Assembly: GCF_000808015.1 (NCBI RefSeq)
Contig: NZ_JWHR01000068.1
Location: 62,001 to 126,000 of the forward strand
Direction: 5' to 3'
Source: Terrisporobacter othiniensis
GTDB lineage: Bacteria > Bacillota > Clostridia > Peptostreptococcales > Peptostreptococcaceae
Length of the DNA stretch: 64,000 nucleotides
This document shows positions 9,853 through 18,947 of the stretch, in pieces (position 1 is the first letter of the stretch; every line of letters starts with the position of its first letter). The notes under the pieces were generated by a model. That model worked only from the letters and a program-made list of their open reading frames with translations, was not told where the DNA came from and did no database searches. The position numbers and the translations under genes are program-made.

Positions 9853-11118
9853 TTACATATTTACATAATTGCCAGAAACATATCCAATGAAATGTTTGTA
9901 CTTAACCTTGTACCATCCTGATGATATCTGTTCTAAAACTTCGATAGTAGTATTAGTAGGAATAGTATTTATAATAGAAGAAGATGCAGATAAATCTTTT
10001 CTAAGATTAAGGTTTACAGTAGTAACACCTTTTTTCGCATCAGATGAATTATCAACACTAGTCTGTGTTTGGACAGATGAACTAGAATATGTGCTGATAT
10101 TATTTTTAGGTGTTTTTAAATAAGTATAATTTAAATCAACATAGTTACTTATACCAGGAACAAGCCCTTTTTCTGAGTACTGCCACATAGAATAATCATT
10201 ATTAAATGTGTTTGTAGTGTTGTATTGAGCAACCCATAAATTAGTAGAGTTAATAAGTTCATTAGTAAAATAAGTGTTACTAAAATTCTTATTTGTATAG
10301 ATACCAGTGTCATATCCATAGGATTTTATTGTATTAATAAATGAATTAGCTATTTGAGTAGCAGAATTTTTTGTTATAATTACGCCGTTGCTGTTTGCGT
10401 ATTTTACACTATCGTATTCATAGTCAAAGAAAACAGGGTATGTAATACTATTTTTGTAAGGTGCTATAGTTTCTACACATTTTCTGGCCTCTTGGGCTGC
10501 TTTTTCAGCAGTTGTAGCATAACTAAACCAGTAAACTCCTACTTTTAATCCTGCATTTGAAGCACCTTCAATATAAGTTTTGAATTTGGAATCTACAGTA
10601 GATGTACCAAATCCACCTCTTATTATTACGTAATCTATACCAGAACTTTTTACTTTATTCCAGTCAATAGATCCATTCCATTTACTTACGTCAATACCCT
10701 TTTCAATAGGACTTAGTTTTAAACAAGATGAATATACATATCCTTGTGTGCCACGAAAATCAATTTTGTACCAACCATTGCTTTTTTCAAGAATTTCAAC
10801 TCTTTCGTTATATGATAAGGTACCAACTAACTCACTTGATGTAGAAGGAGTACTTCTTACATTTAAATAACTTTCTGTTACAGTTCCACTTCCTATGGCC
10901 TTAGGGTTAGATAATGTTATTTTTCTTGAATTGAATACATCATCTCCAACTGTATAGGTTTTAGACGAATTTCCGCCCATATTATGATTATTATTTAGTA
11001 TAGGGTCTGAGTCTATATTAGAGCTAAGAGAATCTGCATCTGATATAGTGGTCATACCTTGAGATGAAATAAGAATACCTAATGACATAGCTAAAAGTGA
11101 TTTATCTCTTTTTATCAT
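9853..11118 (-). CDS. Secreted GH25 lysozyme with two SH3 domains
   Basis: Paralogue of the enzyme at 3101-4873. Order: signal peptide (MIKRDKSLLAMSLGILISSQ), N-terminal SH3 domain, GH25 muramidase domain (KGIDVSKWNGSIDW start, DYEYDS acidic pair, WQYSEKG end), and a single C-terminal SH3 domain. A GGGGGAATT ribosome-binding site precedes the ATG. The two lysozyme genes flank the BceAB-RS locus in the same orientation, which suggests an old duplication of the lysozyme followed by gain or loss of SH3 units. Likely roles are wall turnover, spore germination or killing of competitors; the sequence does not decide. Confidence 0.9.
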   Translation of the reverse strand: MIKRDKSLLAMSLGILISSQGMTTISDADSLSSNIDSDPILNNNHNMGGNSSKTYTVGDDVFNSRKITLSNPKAIGSGTVTESYLNVRSTPSTSSELVGTLSYNERVEILEKSNGWYKIDFRGTQGYVYSSCLKLSPIEKGIDVSKWNGSIDWNKVKSSGIDYVIIRGGFGTSTVDSKFKTYIEGASNAGLKVGVYWFSYATTAEKAAQEARKCVETIAPYKNSITYPVFFDYEYDSVKYANSNGVIITKNSATQIANSFINTIKSYGYDTGIYTNKNFSNTYFTNELINSTNLWVAQYNTTNTFNNDYSMWQYSEKGLVPGISNYVDLNYTYLKTPKNNISTYSSSSVQTQTSVDNSSDAKKGVTTVNLNLRKDLSASSSIINTIPTNTTIEVLEQISSGWYKVKYKHFIGYVSGNYVNM

Positions 11119-11219
11119 ATAATTCCCCCTTTTTTGTATTGTATAAAATTATCCCCAAAAGTAAATATATGTAAATTATACAATGAAATAGGAAGTTTGT
11201 GCCAATTAAATATGTAAAT

Positions 11220-11250
11220 AAATGGAGTATGAAAAACATACTCCATTTAT
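11220..11250. terminator. Terminator after ytaF-like gene
   Basis: AATGGAGTATG and CATACTCCATT enclose a loop of four A, followed by TATTTAT. It serves the minus-strand membrane protein gene and may also block readthrough from the other side. Confidence 0.75.
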
Positions 11251-11267
11251 TTATGAAATCTCTATTA

Positions 11268-11918
11268 TTATTTTAATTTCAAAAAAGCTAGTAAAATAAG
11301 AGTTGCTCCACTCAACCATGAAAGGTTAAGTTCACTTTTTTGTGCAACTTTATTGCCTATAAAGCAACCTAATAATACAGCAACTATATTTATCACAAGT
11401 GAAAATAAAATAATTTGAACATAGTTTGTTACCATAAGCCCTGTACTAAAACCAGCTGCCAGACCATCGAGAGAAAGAGCCACTGCTAAAGAGAAAGACT
11501 CCTTAGGAGAAAGTTCATAAGAATGATCTACGTCTGCCTCTGTACCATCTAAGCAAACTCTAAGAAAAAACTTAAAATCAAATAATTTAAATGATAAATC
11601 GCGACTTAAAGTGCCACTTTTATTTAGAATAGCTTTCAAAGTACTATCAAATAATTTAGCCATGCCTAACATTAATAGCACAGTAAAACAAATACTTGTA
11701 GTAAAAACACTGGGTATATATTTGCTTATAATACTACCTAGAAAAAGAGCAATAGCTAAAATAGTAGTGCAGACTAAGTTAATTGTCATAGCTGATTTAA
11801 AGGGAATTTTTATTTTACTTGTTCCATAGGCAAAACTAGCTACAAATGCATCCATTGAAAGTGCGGAAACAAGTAAAATTGCATCTAGTGAAGATAAGGA
11901 ATTTAGTGAGTTGAACAT
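11268..11918 (-). CDS. ytaF: YtaF-like sporulation membrane protein (MntP-related)
   Basis: A 216-residue polytopic membrane protein with two homologous halves. Each half has a Ser-x-Asp motif in its first helix (ALSMDAFVASFAYG near residue 20, ALSLDGLAAGFSTG near residue 150), as in the YtaF/MntP family of small-ion exporters. A hydrophilic loop separates the halves. YtaF proteins are named for sporulation-associated expression in Bacillus; the transported ion is not established. AGGTATCTATG with GGGGAGG lies upstream of the start. Confidence 0.8.
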   Translation of the reverse strand: MFNSLNSLSSLDAILLVSALSMDAFVASFAYGTSKIKIPFKSAMTINLVCTTILAIALFLGSIISKYIPSVFTTSICFTVLLMLGMAKLFDSTLKAILNKSGTLSRDLSFKLFDFKFFLRVCLDGTEADVDHSYELSPKESFSLAVALSLDGLAAGFSTGLMVTNYVQIILFSLVINIVAVLLGCFIGNKVAQKSELNLSWLSGATLILLAFLKLK

Positions 11919-11929
11919 AGATACCTCCC

Positions 11930-12378
11930 CAACTTACATATTGTAAAAAACTTATTAAAGAAGCAAAGTATAAATATTTTAGCGACAATAATGACGCGAA
12001 TTTTACTTTGTATTAACAATATATTGAAAAAGAAGGTGTTGTGTTACAATTTAAGAAAGAAAAAACAATTTGGGCGATGCCGAATGTTTAGAACATAAAA
12101 ACAGATTTATTAATAAGTTATTTGATAATAAGCATGTATATGACAATATTGATAATATTTCCCAAGCAATTTGACGAAAACTGAAAGATAGGATTGGTTG
12201 GAGTAGCAATTAGTTATATTTTAACGTTGAAGGTTTTGATAAATATAATTTCACTGATTAGCATATTATGTCTTACAATACTTGTATCTTCAGTATTATA
12301 TTATAAAGATGAAGAATAGATTTTTATAAGATTAACTTTTATAAAATAGATACAGTTTTTGAAAAGGGGGGATTTTCA
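11930..12378 (+). other. Intergenic region with gene debris
   Basis: This 450-base gap holds no intact gene. It contains two short open stretches that look like decayed coding sequence (see the next entry) and the Shine-Dalgarno site (GGGGGG about 12365-12370) of the following gene. No other structure is evident. Confidence 0.4.
12092..12319 (+). pseudogene. Possible decayed membrane-protein fragment
   Basis: One frame reads as two hydrophobic stretches (KTDLLISYLIISMYMTILII, then KIGLVGVAISYILTLKVL and ILCLTILVSSVLYYKDEE), interrupted by a TGA at 12182-12184 and with no start codon. A second frame (from about 12077) reads as a polar peptide ending near 12175. The pattern suggests the end of a lost polytopic protein, but chance AT-rich reading cannot be excluded. 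Confidence 0.25.
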
Positions 12379-13032
12379 ATGGAAGATAATAAGGTACTTA
12401 GCAGAAAAGAAAAATTAGAGAGATTTTTTATGCCACTGGGAATGGTAGGAGTTATATTTTATTTGGTGCATACTATTTTGGGGAATATATTATGGCCAGA
12501 GTATAATCCTATAACCATGGATATTAGCTCATTAACTGCAGATGGAGCCCCAAACCAAGGCATACTTAGAGTTTTCACCATGATTTATGGAATATGTATG
12601 GTTTTATTTATAATAGGAATGATTATAAAATCAGATAGAAAATATCATTTAGGAGCTCGTACAGGATATGTGGTTCTTTTGGGAATGGAGGTAATTTCTT
12701 TATTTGGATATACTGCATTTCCACTTGTGGGAGATAAGACTGTAATGAATTTCCAAAATATGATGCATATAACAGTTACAGTTGCAGTAGTTGTAACTAC
12801 CATAGTATCAGGGTTTACTCTAGCTTATGGATATTTAGTGCAGGAGAAAATGAAGAATCTTGGTAAGTTTATTCTAATAATGGCAATAATAATAACGTTA
12901 TGTGGAATAATCAGTCCAATTTCCATAGTAATGGGACTGAATATATTGGGATTAACAGAAAGACTAGTTATCTATTCATTGCAGACGTTGATGTTTGTTT
13001 TATCTTTTTACTATACGAAATGTGATAAATAG
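12379..13032 (+). CDS. DUF998-family membrane protein
   Basis: A 217-residue protein with six predicted transmembrane helices and the DUF998 pattern: an early helix followed by NPITMDISSLTADGAPNQ, then a conserved central region with FQNMMHITVT. The biochemical role of the family is unknown. A strong GGGGGG site precedes the ATG. It is upstream of smpB but 133 bases away and is probably an independent unit. Confidence 0.75.
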   Translation: MEDNKVLSRKEKLERFFMPLGMVGVIFYLVHTILGNILWPEYNPITMDISSLTADGAPNQGILRVFTMIYGICMVLFIIGMIIKSDRKYHLGARTGYVVLLGMEVISLFGYTAFPLVGDKTVMNFQNMMHITVTVAVVVTTIVSGFTLAYGYLVQEKMKNLGKFILIMAIIITLCGIISPISIVMGLNILGLTERLVIYSLQTLMFVLSFYYTKCDK

Positions 13033-13165
13033 AAACATTTAGCAATAATATTGAGATTTTATTGTGGATATGGTATACTAATGTTTATTAAAATTAAGTT
13101 TATATATAAGTATAAAGTTAATAAAATAAATGAATTAATTAATTAATAACAAAGAAGGTGAGAGT

Positions 13166-13627
13166 ATGGCGGTAGGAGAAAAAACATTAGCTACAAACAA
13201 AAAAGCTAGACATGAATATTTCATAGAAGAAACTTACGAATGTGGAATAGAATTAAAAGGAACAGAAGTTAAATCAATCAGAGCAGGTAGAGTCAATTTA
13301 AAAGAAGGTTTCGCATCTGTAGATAATTCTGAAGTTTTCCTAAAACAAGTTCATATAAGCCCATACGACCAAGGAAACTCTTTTTACAAGATAGATCCTC
13401 TTCGTGTTAGAAAATTATTACTTCATAAACATGAAATTAGAAAACTGATAGGGGCTACTACTATAAAAGGTTATTCTTTAGTTCCTATTAGAATGTATCT
13501 GAAAAATGGTAGAGTTAAACTGGAATTAGGTTTAGCAAAAGGTAAAAAACTTTACGATAAACGTCAAGACCTTGCTAAGAAAGATGCACAAAGAAGAATA
13601 GAAAGAGAAATGACTGGTAAATACTAA
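13166..13627 (+). CDS. smpB: SsrA-binding protein SmpB
   Basis: Small basic protein that binds tmRNA, brings it to stalled ribosomes and mimics the anticodon arm. It has the usual length (153 residues) and motifs: [38 protein letters not shown], and a basic C-terminal tail [26 protein letters not shown] precedes the start. Its partner RNA gene begins about 200 bases downstream, the common arrangement in Firmicutes. Confidence 0.97.
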   Translation: MAVGEKTLATNKKARHEYFIEETYECGIELKGTEVKSIRAGRVNLKEGFASVDNSEVFLKQVHISPYDQGNSFYKIDPLRVRKLLLHKHEIRKLIGATTIKGYSLVPIRMYLKNGRVKLELGLAKGKKLYDKRQDLAKKDAQRRIEREMTGKY

Positions 13628-13824
13628 GAAGATTAGTAAATTAATTCTAGTTGATTTTTATCTGAAAAAGTAATATATTATATATACAGTCAAGCTAAGT
13701 TATTAGTGATAATACTAAGGGGTATAACAATTTTGTGTATACTTTCATATAAAATTAAATATTGAATTGGTGAAAATAAAAAAGTTTGCAAATTAAGCAG
13801 TCTCAATGACTTTGAACATCCTAT

Positions 13825-14174
13825 GGGGGTGTACTGGTTTCGACGTGGGTTCGGAACTTGGGGCAGCGTGTCGTGTTACTCTGGGTCACGTAAAAACTGG
13901 GGAATTTAAAATAAACGCAAACGATAATTACGCTTTAGCAGCATAATGCTGCTTGTCCCGCCTGAGCCCTCCTGCCGGCTAGGCCTGGACATCATTTATG
14001 CAGGGAACTACTTTTAGGGTGTCTCGACTATTAGTGGACTAATTGGGGCTGGCCAAGACTAGAGTTTGTCACTGGACGCTAGTTGAGGCGAGATACTAAA
14101 ACAGCTGACTACACACGTAGACGCAACGAGGAAAAAGCTTGCGGACAGGGGTTCGATTCCCCTCATCTCCACCA
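13825..14174 (+). ncRNA. ssrA: tmRNA (trans-translation RNA)
   Basis: Starts with GGGGGTGTACTGGTTTCGAC and ends with GGTTCGATTCCCCTCATCTC-CACCA, the two halves of the tRNA-like domain. The CCA is encoded. The tag frame begins with GCA at 13917 and reads ANDNYALAA then TAA (13944-13946), one residue shorter than the common ANDENYALAA. Pseudoknot-like stems occupy the middle. The 3' end is also the integration site of the element that follows: its last 17 bases recur at 33442-33458. The junction leaves the gene intact. Confidence 0.97.
14158..14174 (+). other. Left attachment site (attL core) of integrated element
   Basis: TCCCCTCATCTCCACCA at the 3' end of ssrA is repeated exactly at 33442-33458; flanking bases differ on both sides. 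Tyrosine integrases often use tmRNA and tRNA 3' ends, and an integrase gene lies 2.8 kb inside. Confidence 0.9.
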
Positions 14175-14249
14175 ATACATACACGTGGAAACACATAATA
14201 GTTGGAATTGCTAGACTTTAAAGTTTAGTAGTTCCTTTTATTTTGGCAT

Positions 14250-14271
14250 TTAGCACACATTTAGCACACAA
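14250..14271 (+). repeat. Doubled TTAGCACACA motif, left end
   Basis: Two copies of TTAGCACACA in direct orientation with an 11-base period. The same sequence recurs at 33294-33315 near the right attachment site. Position and form fit arm-type binding sites for the N-terminal domain of the tyrosine integrase. That is inference; such sites are known for lambda-like integrases. Confidence 0.7.
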
Positions 14272-14456
14272 TCAGAAAAATATAATAACATAAATAAGAC
14301 AAATGCAGATTTAAATATAAAAAATAATAATACTTATAATGAATATTAGTTAACCCTAAAATAAGTAAAGGGCGAAGATTTTTTATTTCTATATAACAGA
14401 TTAAGTATATAGAAGTATGAAATGATTAACTTAATATAGAAGGATGATAAAGAGAA

Positions 14457-15182
14457 ATGACTGATAATTATATAAAAAAGTTTAAGCACTTTATTAAAAA
14501 GTACTACAAATACTTAGAATGTGATGGAGGGGGTGGATCATCATCCTCAATTCCAAACTTTGACTTATACTCTAGAGATTACTTAAGATTTGCTCAAAAA
14601 TCTTTTGATCAAGGAGGAGATGATGGATTAATAAATTGTGTATCAAATTTAAAAAGAGCTATGGATTGTGAACTTGATACATTTTTATTTATAATAGATT
14701 TACATAATTGCTTTAAAAAGAAAAATCTTAAGGTTGAAAAGAAGCTAAAATTTATAGAATCTATAGGTTTATTCAGCTCTAAATCATTAGAAAAGTTAAA
14801 TAGGGTAAGAAATAAGATGGAGCATGAGTATAGAGTCCCTGATTTACTAGATATTGAAATATACTTTGAGCTTGTTGAAGCATTAATAAGGTCATTACAG
14901 ATGGCTGGAACATTACTATCATTAAATGAAGAACAATGTTTTAAGATTTATGATGATAATCAAAATGAAATAGGATATCTCAAATTAGAGTATAAAAAAT
15001 TAAAGGAGTATCCTATCATAGATATATCATGGTATATTCATAGTGAAAAAGAACATATAAGAGTGACTCCTGAAGATTATAATGCATTTGCATATTGTTT
15101 AAAAATACATTTACTGCTATATCAAAAAGAGTCTATAGGGAGTCTAAATTATATATATTCAGAGATAGAAAAAATTAATTAA
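14457..15182 (+). CDS. Putative HEPN-domain protein
   Basis: A 241-residue soluble protein that I do not recognise as a named family. A helical region holds RVRNKMEHEY with Arg118 and His123 spaced as in the R-x4-H active site of HEPN ribonucleases, preceded by long helices as in that fold. The N-terminal part has an unusual Gly4-Ser4 run (residues 24-31). The C-terminal half (from about 150) looks beta-rich. It lies between the attachment site and the integrase, where accessory genes are usually carried, 135 bases upstream of an ApeA-like gene on the same strand. The HEPN call rests on one motif. Confidence 0.5.
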   Translation: MTDNYIKKFKHFIKKYYKYLECDGGGGSSSSIPNFDLYSRDYLRFAQKSFDQGGDDGLINCVSNLKRAMDCELDTFLFIIDLHNCFKKKNLKVEKKLKFIESIGLFSSKSLEKLNRVRNKMEHEYRVPDLLDIEIYFELVEALIRSLQMAGTLLSLNEEQCFKIYDDNQNEIGYLKLEYKKLKEYPIIDISWYIHSEKEHIRVTPEDYNAFAYCLKIHLLLYQKESIGSLNYIYSEIEKIN

Positions 15183-15317
15183 AGTAATATATCTTAAATT
15201 AATATAAGGAAATAATAGAAAAAGTTAGTACATTTATAATCTATTATATATATTTGTCAAATCTTTTGTTTTAATGGAGGAATAAATGAATTAAAAGAAT
15301 ACCAGGAGGTGAAATAA

Positions 15318-16745
15318 GTGTTAGATATTCAGAAATTTGGTGGTACTTGGAGGATTTTTGAAAAGGAAACACTATATCAGGGAGAGCTTCATATAGATTA
15401 TGATAATCGTTTAATTGCGCTCGAAATACTTCTTCCTGCAAGTGAAGAAAGCCCGCTCCCACGAGTACCATACAAGGGGAAAATCCCATATATATGTGGA
15501 ACACTTTTCTCTGGTGCCAAAATTCTTCTATATGATTGTTTTACTGATAAAGAGTATACTAGTTTAATGCAATATACGAAGCAAATCATATATGCTAAAT
15601 ACGCTTTTTGGGGGCTTTCTGTAAACTCTATAGAAGAAATAAAATTTAATAAGGCAATATTTGATTTCGGAGATATCATCGCTTGGTCTGAATTGTGCAA
15701 TTACAAATGGGAATTTGCTGAGAATGGGGGATCTAATCTAATATGGAACCAAAAAGAACCTGTAAAATTTAAACTAAATGAAAATCTTGAAGTAATATTT
15801 TCGCCTAGCCAAGGAAACATAGGGGGAGATATGTTCAAAAAAGAGATTAAAGCCAATCAACATATTTTAATTGAGTTTACATATAATAATCCTGTAACAT
15901 GGGAATTAATTATGGAAGATGCACTATATATGCAATATTTAATTGGCCTAGGAATTAATCGGAAAGTAGAAATTGATAGTGCTCAATACTGCCATTCATC
16001 AATTTATATTGAATTATCTGAAGAAGATGGGATTTCAGAAAAGGTATATAGTCCAGTTGATATGATTTTAGGAACTGGAAAGATAGAACCAACAAAAGAC
16101 ACGAATCCATACAATTATTTGTATACATTGAGTGATATAAAAGAAAGTAATATTTTCATCAGATGGCAGGAGAATTATTCTATGCTTAAGCCAGTTTTGG
16201 ATTTGTATTTTATGGCTTTTTCTCAGACCTCTGGAACGCCTGAAATGTTGTTCTTAAATATCACACAAGCTTTGGAAACATATCATGCACGTTTTATCAC
16301 CGACGATGCTAAGGAATATTCAGCTAGAGTAGATAATTTATTTGAATCTTCTGGTAATACAGGACGTTGGAAAAGTTTCTTGCTTGACAATGGACAAAAG
16401 AAAAATACCTATAAAATTTATTTAAAGAGTCGTCTTGCTGATTTAGTTTTTGCAAATGGTGTATTGCCATTCTGGCCAAATAGATATTCGCCTGTTGAAT
16501 ACGTACGTAAGGTTGTAGATACACGGAATTATTATACGCACTATAATCCAGCGAAGCTTAATCGAGCATTTACAAAAGCAGAGCTTCCTTTTATAAATGC
16601 TCATCTTTTAGCTCTTTTAGAATATCATTTATTGATTTTAATGGGATTTGACGCTGCCGAAGTTAGAAAAAAGACTGTTAAAAAGATAAAACAAATTGAT
16701 AGTGCATATAATATTCAAGAATATACTCATGATATCGAAAAATAA
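15318..16745 (+). CDS. ApeA-like HEPN antiphage protein
   Basis: A 475-residue protein matching the architecture of ApeA, a single-gene phage-defence protein thought to cut RNA and stop phage growth. The N-terminal domain opens with FGGTWRIFEKETLYQGELHI and YICGTLFSGAKILLYDC, typical of the ApeA N-terminal domain. The C-terminal HEPN domain carries DTRNYYTHYNP with Arg403 and His408 (R-x4-H). The start is GTG 15318 with AGGAGGTG at 15305-15312. Its base composition is slightly less AT-rich than its neighbours, consistent with separate acquisition. The family call is by recognition and should be confirmed by profile search. Confidence 0.75.
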   Translation: MLDIQKFGGTWRIFEKETLYQGELHIDYDNRLIALEILLPASEESPLPRVPYKGKIPYICGTLFSGAKILLYDCFTDKEYTSLMQYTKQIIYAKYAFWGLSVNSIEEIKFNKAIFDFGDIIAWSELCNYKWEFAENGGSNLIWNQKEPVKFKLNENLEVIFSPSQGNIGGDMFKKEIKANQHILIEFTYNNPVTWELIMEDALYMQYLIGLGINRKVEIDSAQYCHSSIYIELSEEDGISEKVYSPVDMILGTGKIEPTKDTNPYNYLYTLSDIKESNIFIRWQENYSMLKPVLDLYFMAFSQTSGTPEMLFLNITQALETYHARFITDDAKEYSARVDNLFESSGNTGRWKSFLLDNGQKKNTYKIYLKSRLADLVFANGVLPFWPNRYSPVEYVRKVVDTRNYYTHYNPAKLNRAFTKAELPFINAHLLALLEYHLLILMGFDAAEVRKKTVKKIKQIDSAYNIQEYTHDIEK

Positions 16746-17016
16746 AATATAATTTTACCGTTTAAGTTGAGTGTTTAAATATAATATGCTTAATGTTGAA
16801 TAAATTATATAAAAAACAACCACATAAAAGTTATAATATCTTAGGATTCTTATATTAATAAGAAAGAAATAGTATACATTATAGATAATGATATTTTATG
16901 TTAAGGTAAGATTTTAATAGAAATGAGTAACTTAAAATTTGATATAAATACATAAGAACATAATTGAAGAATGACAATATTAAATAAATAAAAAAGAGCT
17001 ATATTTTATATAGCTC

Positions 17017-18192
17017 TTATCCAAATATACTATTTATCTTATCAACAGCTTCAAGTTTTTGTTCTTTCATTACATGAGTATAAATATTCATGGTAGTTTC
17101 TATGTCAGCATGTCCCATTAAATGTTGTACTGTTTTAGGTGGAATACCAGCTTCAAATAATCTAGTAGCATAAGTATGTCTTAGAGCATGAAATTTAATA
17201 GGTTCAATTCCTATTGATGTTAATATAGTCTTTAAATTTCGTCCTGGCCTTTTATCTTCTATAGATTTGCCTAATTTATTACAAAATACATAGTTCTTAT
17301 TATCGTATTCTTCTTGTAATAATAATATAAGCTCATTCTGTTCTTTCTTATGAGCTATAAGTTTTTTAATTATATTTTGAGGTACTGGTATAGTTCTTAA
17401 TGAATTTTTAGTTTTAGGAGTAGTTTCTTGAACTTCATACCTTACTATTTTATCATTTTCATATATAGCAGCTTTCTGTAAGCTTCTATTAACATGGAGC
17501 TCATTATTTTTAAAATCTATATCAGACCATTTTAAACCTAATATTTCGCCAATTCTTAAACCAGTTCCAAGAGCAACTATATATAATAATTCAAGCTCAT
17601 GTCCTTTAATAGCTTCCAGGAACTTTTCTTGCTCTTGCTTAGTCAATACTTTGACTTCTTTATTATCTTCTTTCTTAGGGAGAGTAACAAGTTTACACCA
17701 ATTCTTTTGTATATATCCTTGTCTTTCAGCTTCATTCAAACAAGTTTTTAAGTTAGTATTAATTTGTTTTATTGTTGTAGGAGTAACTCCATTATCTAAT
17801 AATTTTTTATAGTGCCTTTGCAGGTGTGTTGTTCTTAGATCATTAAGCTTTATATTTCCAAAGTCAGTATTTTCTATATAGTTTTTATAAATTCCATGAT
17901 ACCTTTGAAAACTTTTAGGCTTTAAATCTTGTTTCCTATAGTCAAATAACCATGAATAAAACCAATCTGAAACAGTTAGTTTGTCCTCATTTAATACACC
18001 CATAAGCATTTGTTTTTTATATTCTTGAAGTTTATTTTTAACATCTTGTTGAGTTTTCCCAGTAAATTGTTTACGTACTAATTTACCTCTGTCGTCAGTT
18101 CCTATGGTGATAGAAGCTCTCCAGCCTATTTGTATGCCATTTCTCATATTCTTAACAATAGAGCCTTCGCCGTTACTTCTTCTTTTGGCCAT
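17017..18192 (-). CDS. int: Tyrosine site-specific integrase
   Basis: A 391-residue phage-type integrase. It has an N-terminal arm-binding region, a SAM-like core-binding domain (about 70-165) and a catalytic domain. Catalytic residues are Arg213 (GTGLRIGEIL), His335 and Arg338 (HALRHT), His361 (LMGHAD) and Tyr371 (NIYTHV). It probably catalyses integration at the ssrA 3' end with the xis-like protein at 19272 assisting excision. It is transcribed toward attL, away from the repressor promoter region. Confidence 0.95.
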   Translation of the reverse strand: MAKRRSNGEGSIVKNMRNGIQIGWRASITIGTDDRGKLVRKQFTGKTQQDVKNKLQEYKKQMLMGVLNEDKLTVSDWFYSWLFDYRKQDLKPKSFQRYHGIYKNYIENTDFGNIKLNDLRTTHLQRHYKKLLDNGVTPTTIKQINTNLKTCLNEAERQGYIQKNWCKLVTLPKKEDNKEVKVLTKQEQEKFLEAIKGHELELLYIVALGTGLRIGEILGLKWSDIDFKNNELHVNRSLQKAAIYENDKIVRYEVQETTPKTKNSLRTIPVPQNIIKKLIAHKKEQNELILLLQEEYDNKNYVFCNKLGKSIEDKRPGRNLKTILTSIGIEPIKFHALRHTYATRLFEAGIPPKTVQHLMGHADIETTMNIYTHVMKEQKLEAVDKINSIFG

Positions 18193-18200
18193 ATTATCAC

Positions 18201-18551
18201 CTACTCATTATTTTTATCTTTTAAATATTTCAACCTCATTAAATCAATATAATTATTTATTTCATCAATTGCATCGTCTGGAAGCTGTTCAATATCTCCA
18301 AGTCTATGAGCAGCTATAGTTGTCGCATTGTTAATTTCTTTTTTAGGATTTCTTTCGTCAGTACGGCCAAGAAGATAATCTGTGGTAACATCAAAAAAGT
18401 TTGCTATTTTTAATAATGTCTCTTGATCAGGAAATCTTCTACCCTGTTCGTACATACCGATGGTACTAGCAGAAACTTCTAATATTTTGCCTAAATCCAA
18501 TTGTTTCATATCTTCTTCTAATCTTAATTCTTTTAATCTTTTAGGGAACAT
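18201..18551 (-). CDS. CI-like phage repressor (XRE family)
   Basis: A 116-residue protein with an N-terminal helix-turn-helix (LDLGKILEVSASTIGMYEQGRR) and a short C-terminal helical tail probably used for dimerisation; there is no LexA-type protease domain. I start at MFPKRL (18551) because AAGGAGAG precedes it. A longer frame would run through the operators. It faces the Cro-like gene across four near-identical operators and should hold the lytic genes off. It lies just upstream of the integrase with an 8-base gap, so the two are likely co-transcribed. Confidence 0.88.
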   Translation of the reverse strand: MFPKRLKELRLEEDMKQLDLGKILEVSASTIGMYEQGRRFPDQETLLKIANFFDVTTDYLLGRTDERNPKKEINNATTIAAHRLGDIEQLPDDAIDEINNYIDLMRLKYLKDKNNE

Positions 18552-18579
18552 AAAAACTCTCCTTTCCTTTAATATTTTA

Positions 18580-18685
18580 ACACAAAATGTGTAATTCAAA
18601 CACAAAAAAACACAAAATGTGTAAAAAATATTGACAACACAAAGTGTGTGGAATACTATAATAAGTATAAACACACAAAACGTGT
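18580..18685. promoter_or_regulatory. Lysogeny control region with four operators
   Basis: Four 13-base palindromes of the form ACACAAAATGTGT lie at 18580-18592, 18610-18622, 18637-18649 (one variant base) and 18673-18685 (C variant). A rightward promoter with TTGACA (18631-18636) and TACTAT or TATAAT (18654-18662) overlaps the third, so a bound repressor would block the Cro-like gene. The first two sit where the leftward repressor promoter must be, allowing self-control. Confidence 0.85.
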
Positions 18686-18709
18686 GAAATTAAAAAGGTA
18701 GGTGACAAA

Positions 18710-18925
18710 ATGAATAGTTTAGTTGATTTTAGAAATTCAAAGGATTTAACTCAAAAGCAGATGGCTAAAAAACTGGGAACTACATTGAGTTTTTATTCAA
18801 AAATAGAAGTAGGTAAGAGAAATCCTAGCTACAATTTTCTAGCTAGATTTAAATCTACTTTTGAAGATGTAAATATAGATAAACTTTTTTTTGAAGTTGA
18901 ATCACACGAAAAGTGTAATGAATAA
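18710..18925 (+). CDS. Cro-like XRE regulator
   Basis: A 71-residue protein that is almost entirely a helix-turn-helix (LTQKQMAKKLGTTLSFYSKIEVGKRNPS). It is the first gene rightward from the operator region and is preceded by GGTAGGTGAC. By position it is the antagonist of the divergent repressor. Confidence 0.8.
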   Translation: MNSLVDFRNSKDLTQKQMAKKLGTTLSFYSKIEVGKRNPSYNFLARFKSTFEDVNIDKLFFEVESHEKCNE

Positions 18926-18947
18926 TTGAGTTATATGAGGTGAAAAC

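Noticed and set aside
13825..14174. Ordinary tRNA gene at the phage attachment site
   Set aside because: The 3' end looks tRNA-like, but the matching 5' half is 300 bases upstream with a tag-peptide frame between, so it is tmRNA.
15271..15504. Minus-strand frame overlapping the ApeA-like gene start
   Set aside because: Opposite a well supported coding start with AGGAGGTG; no initiation signal of its own.
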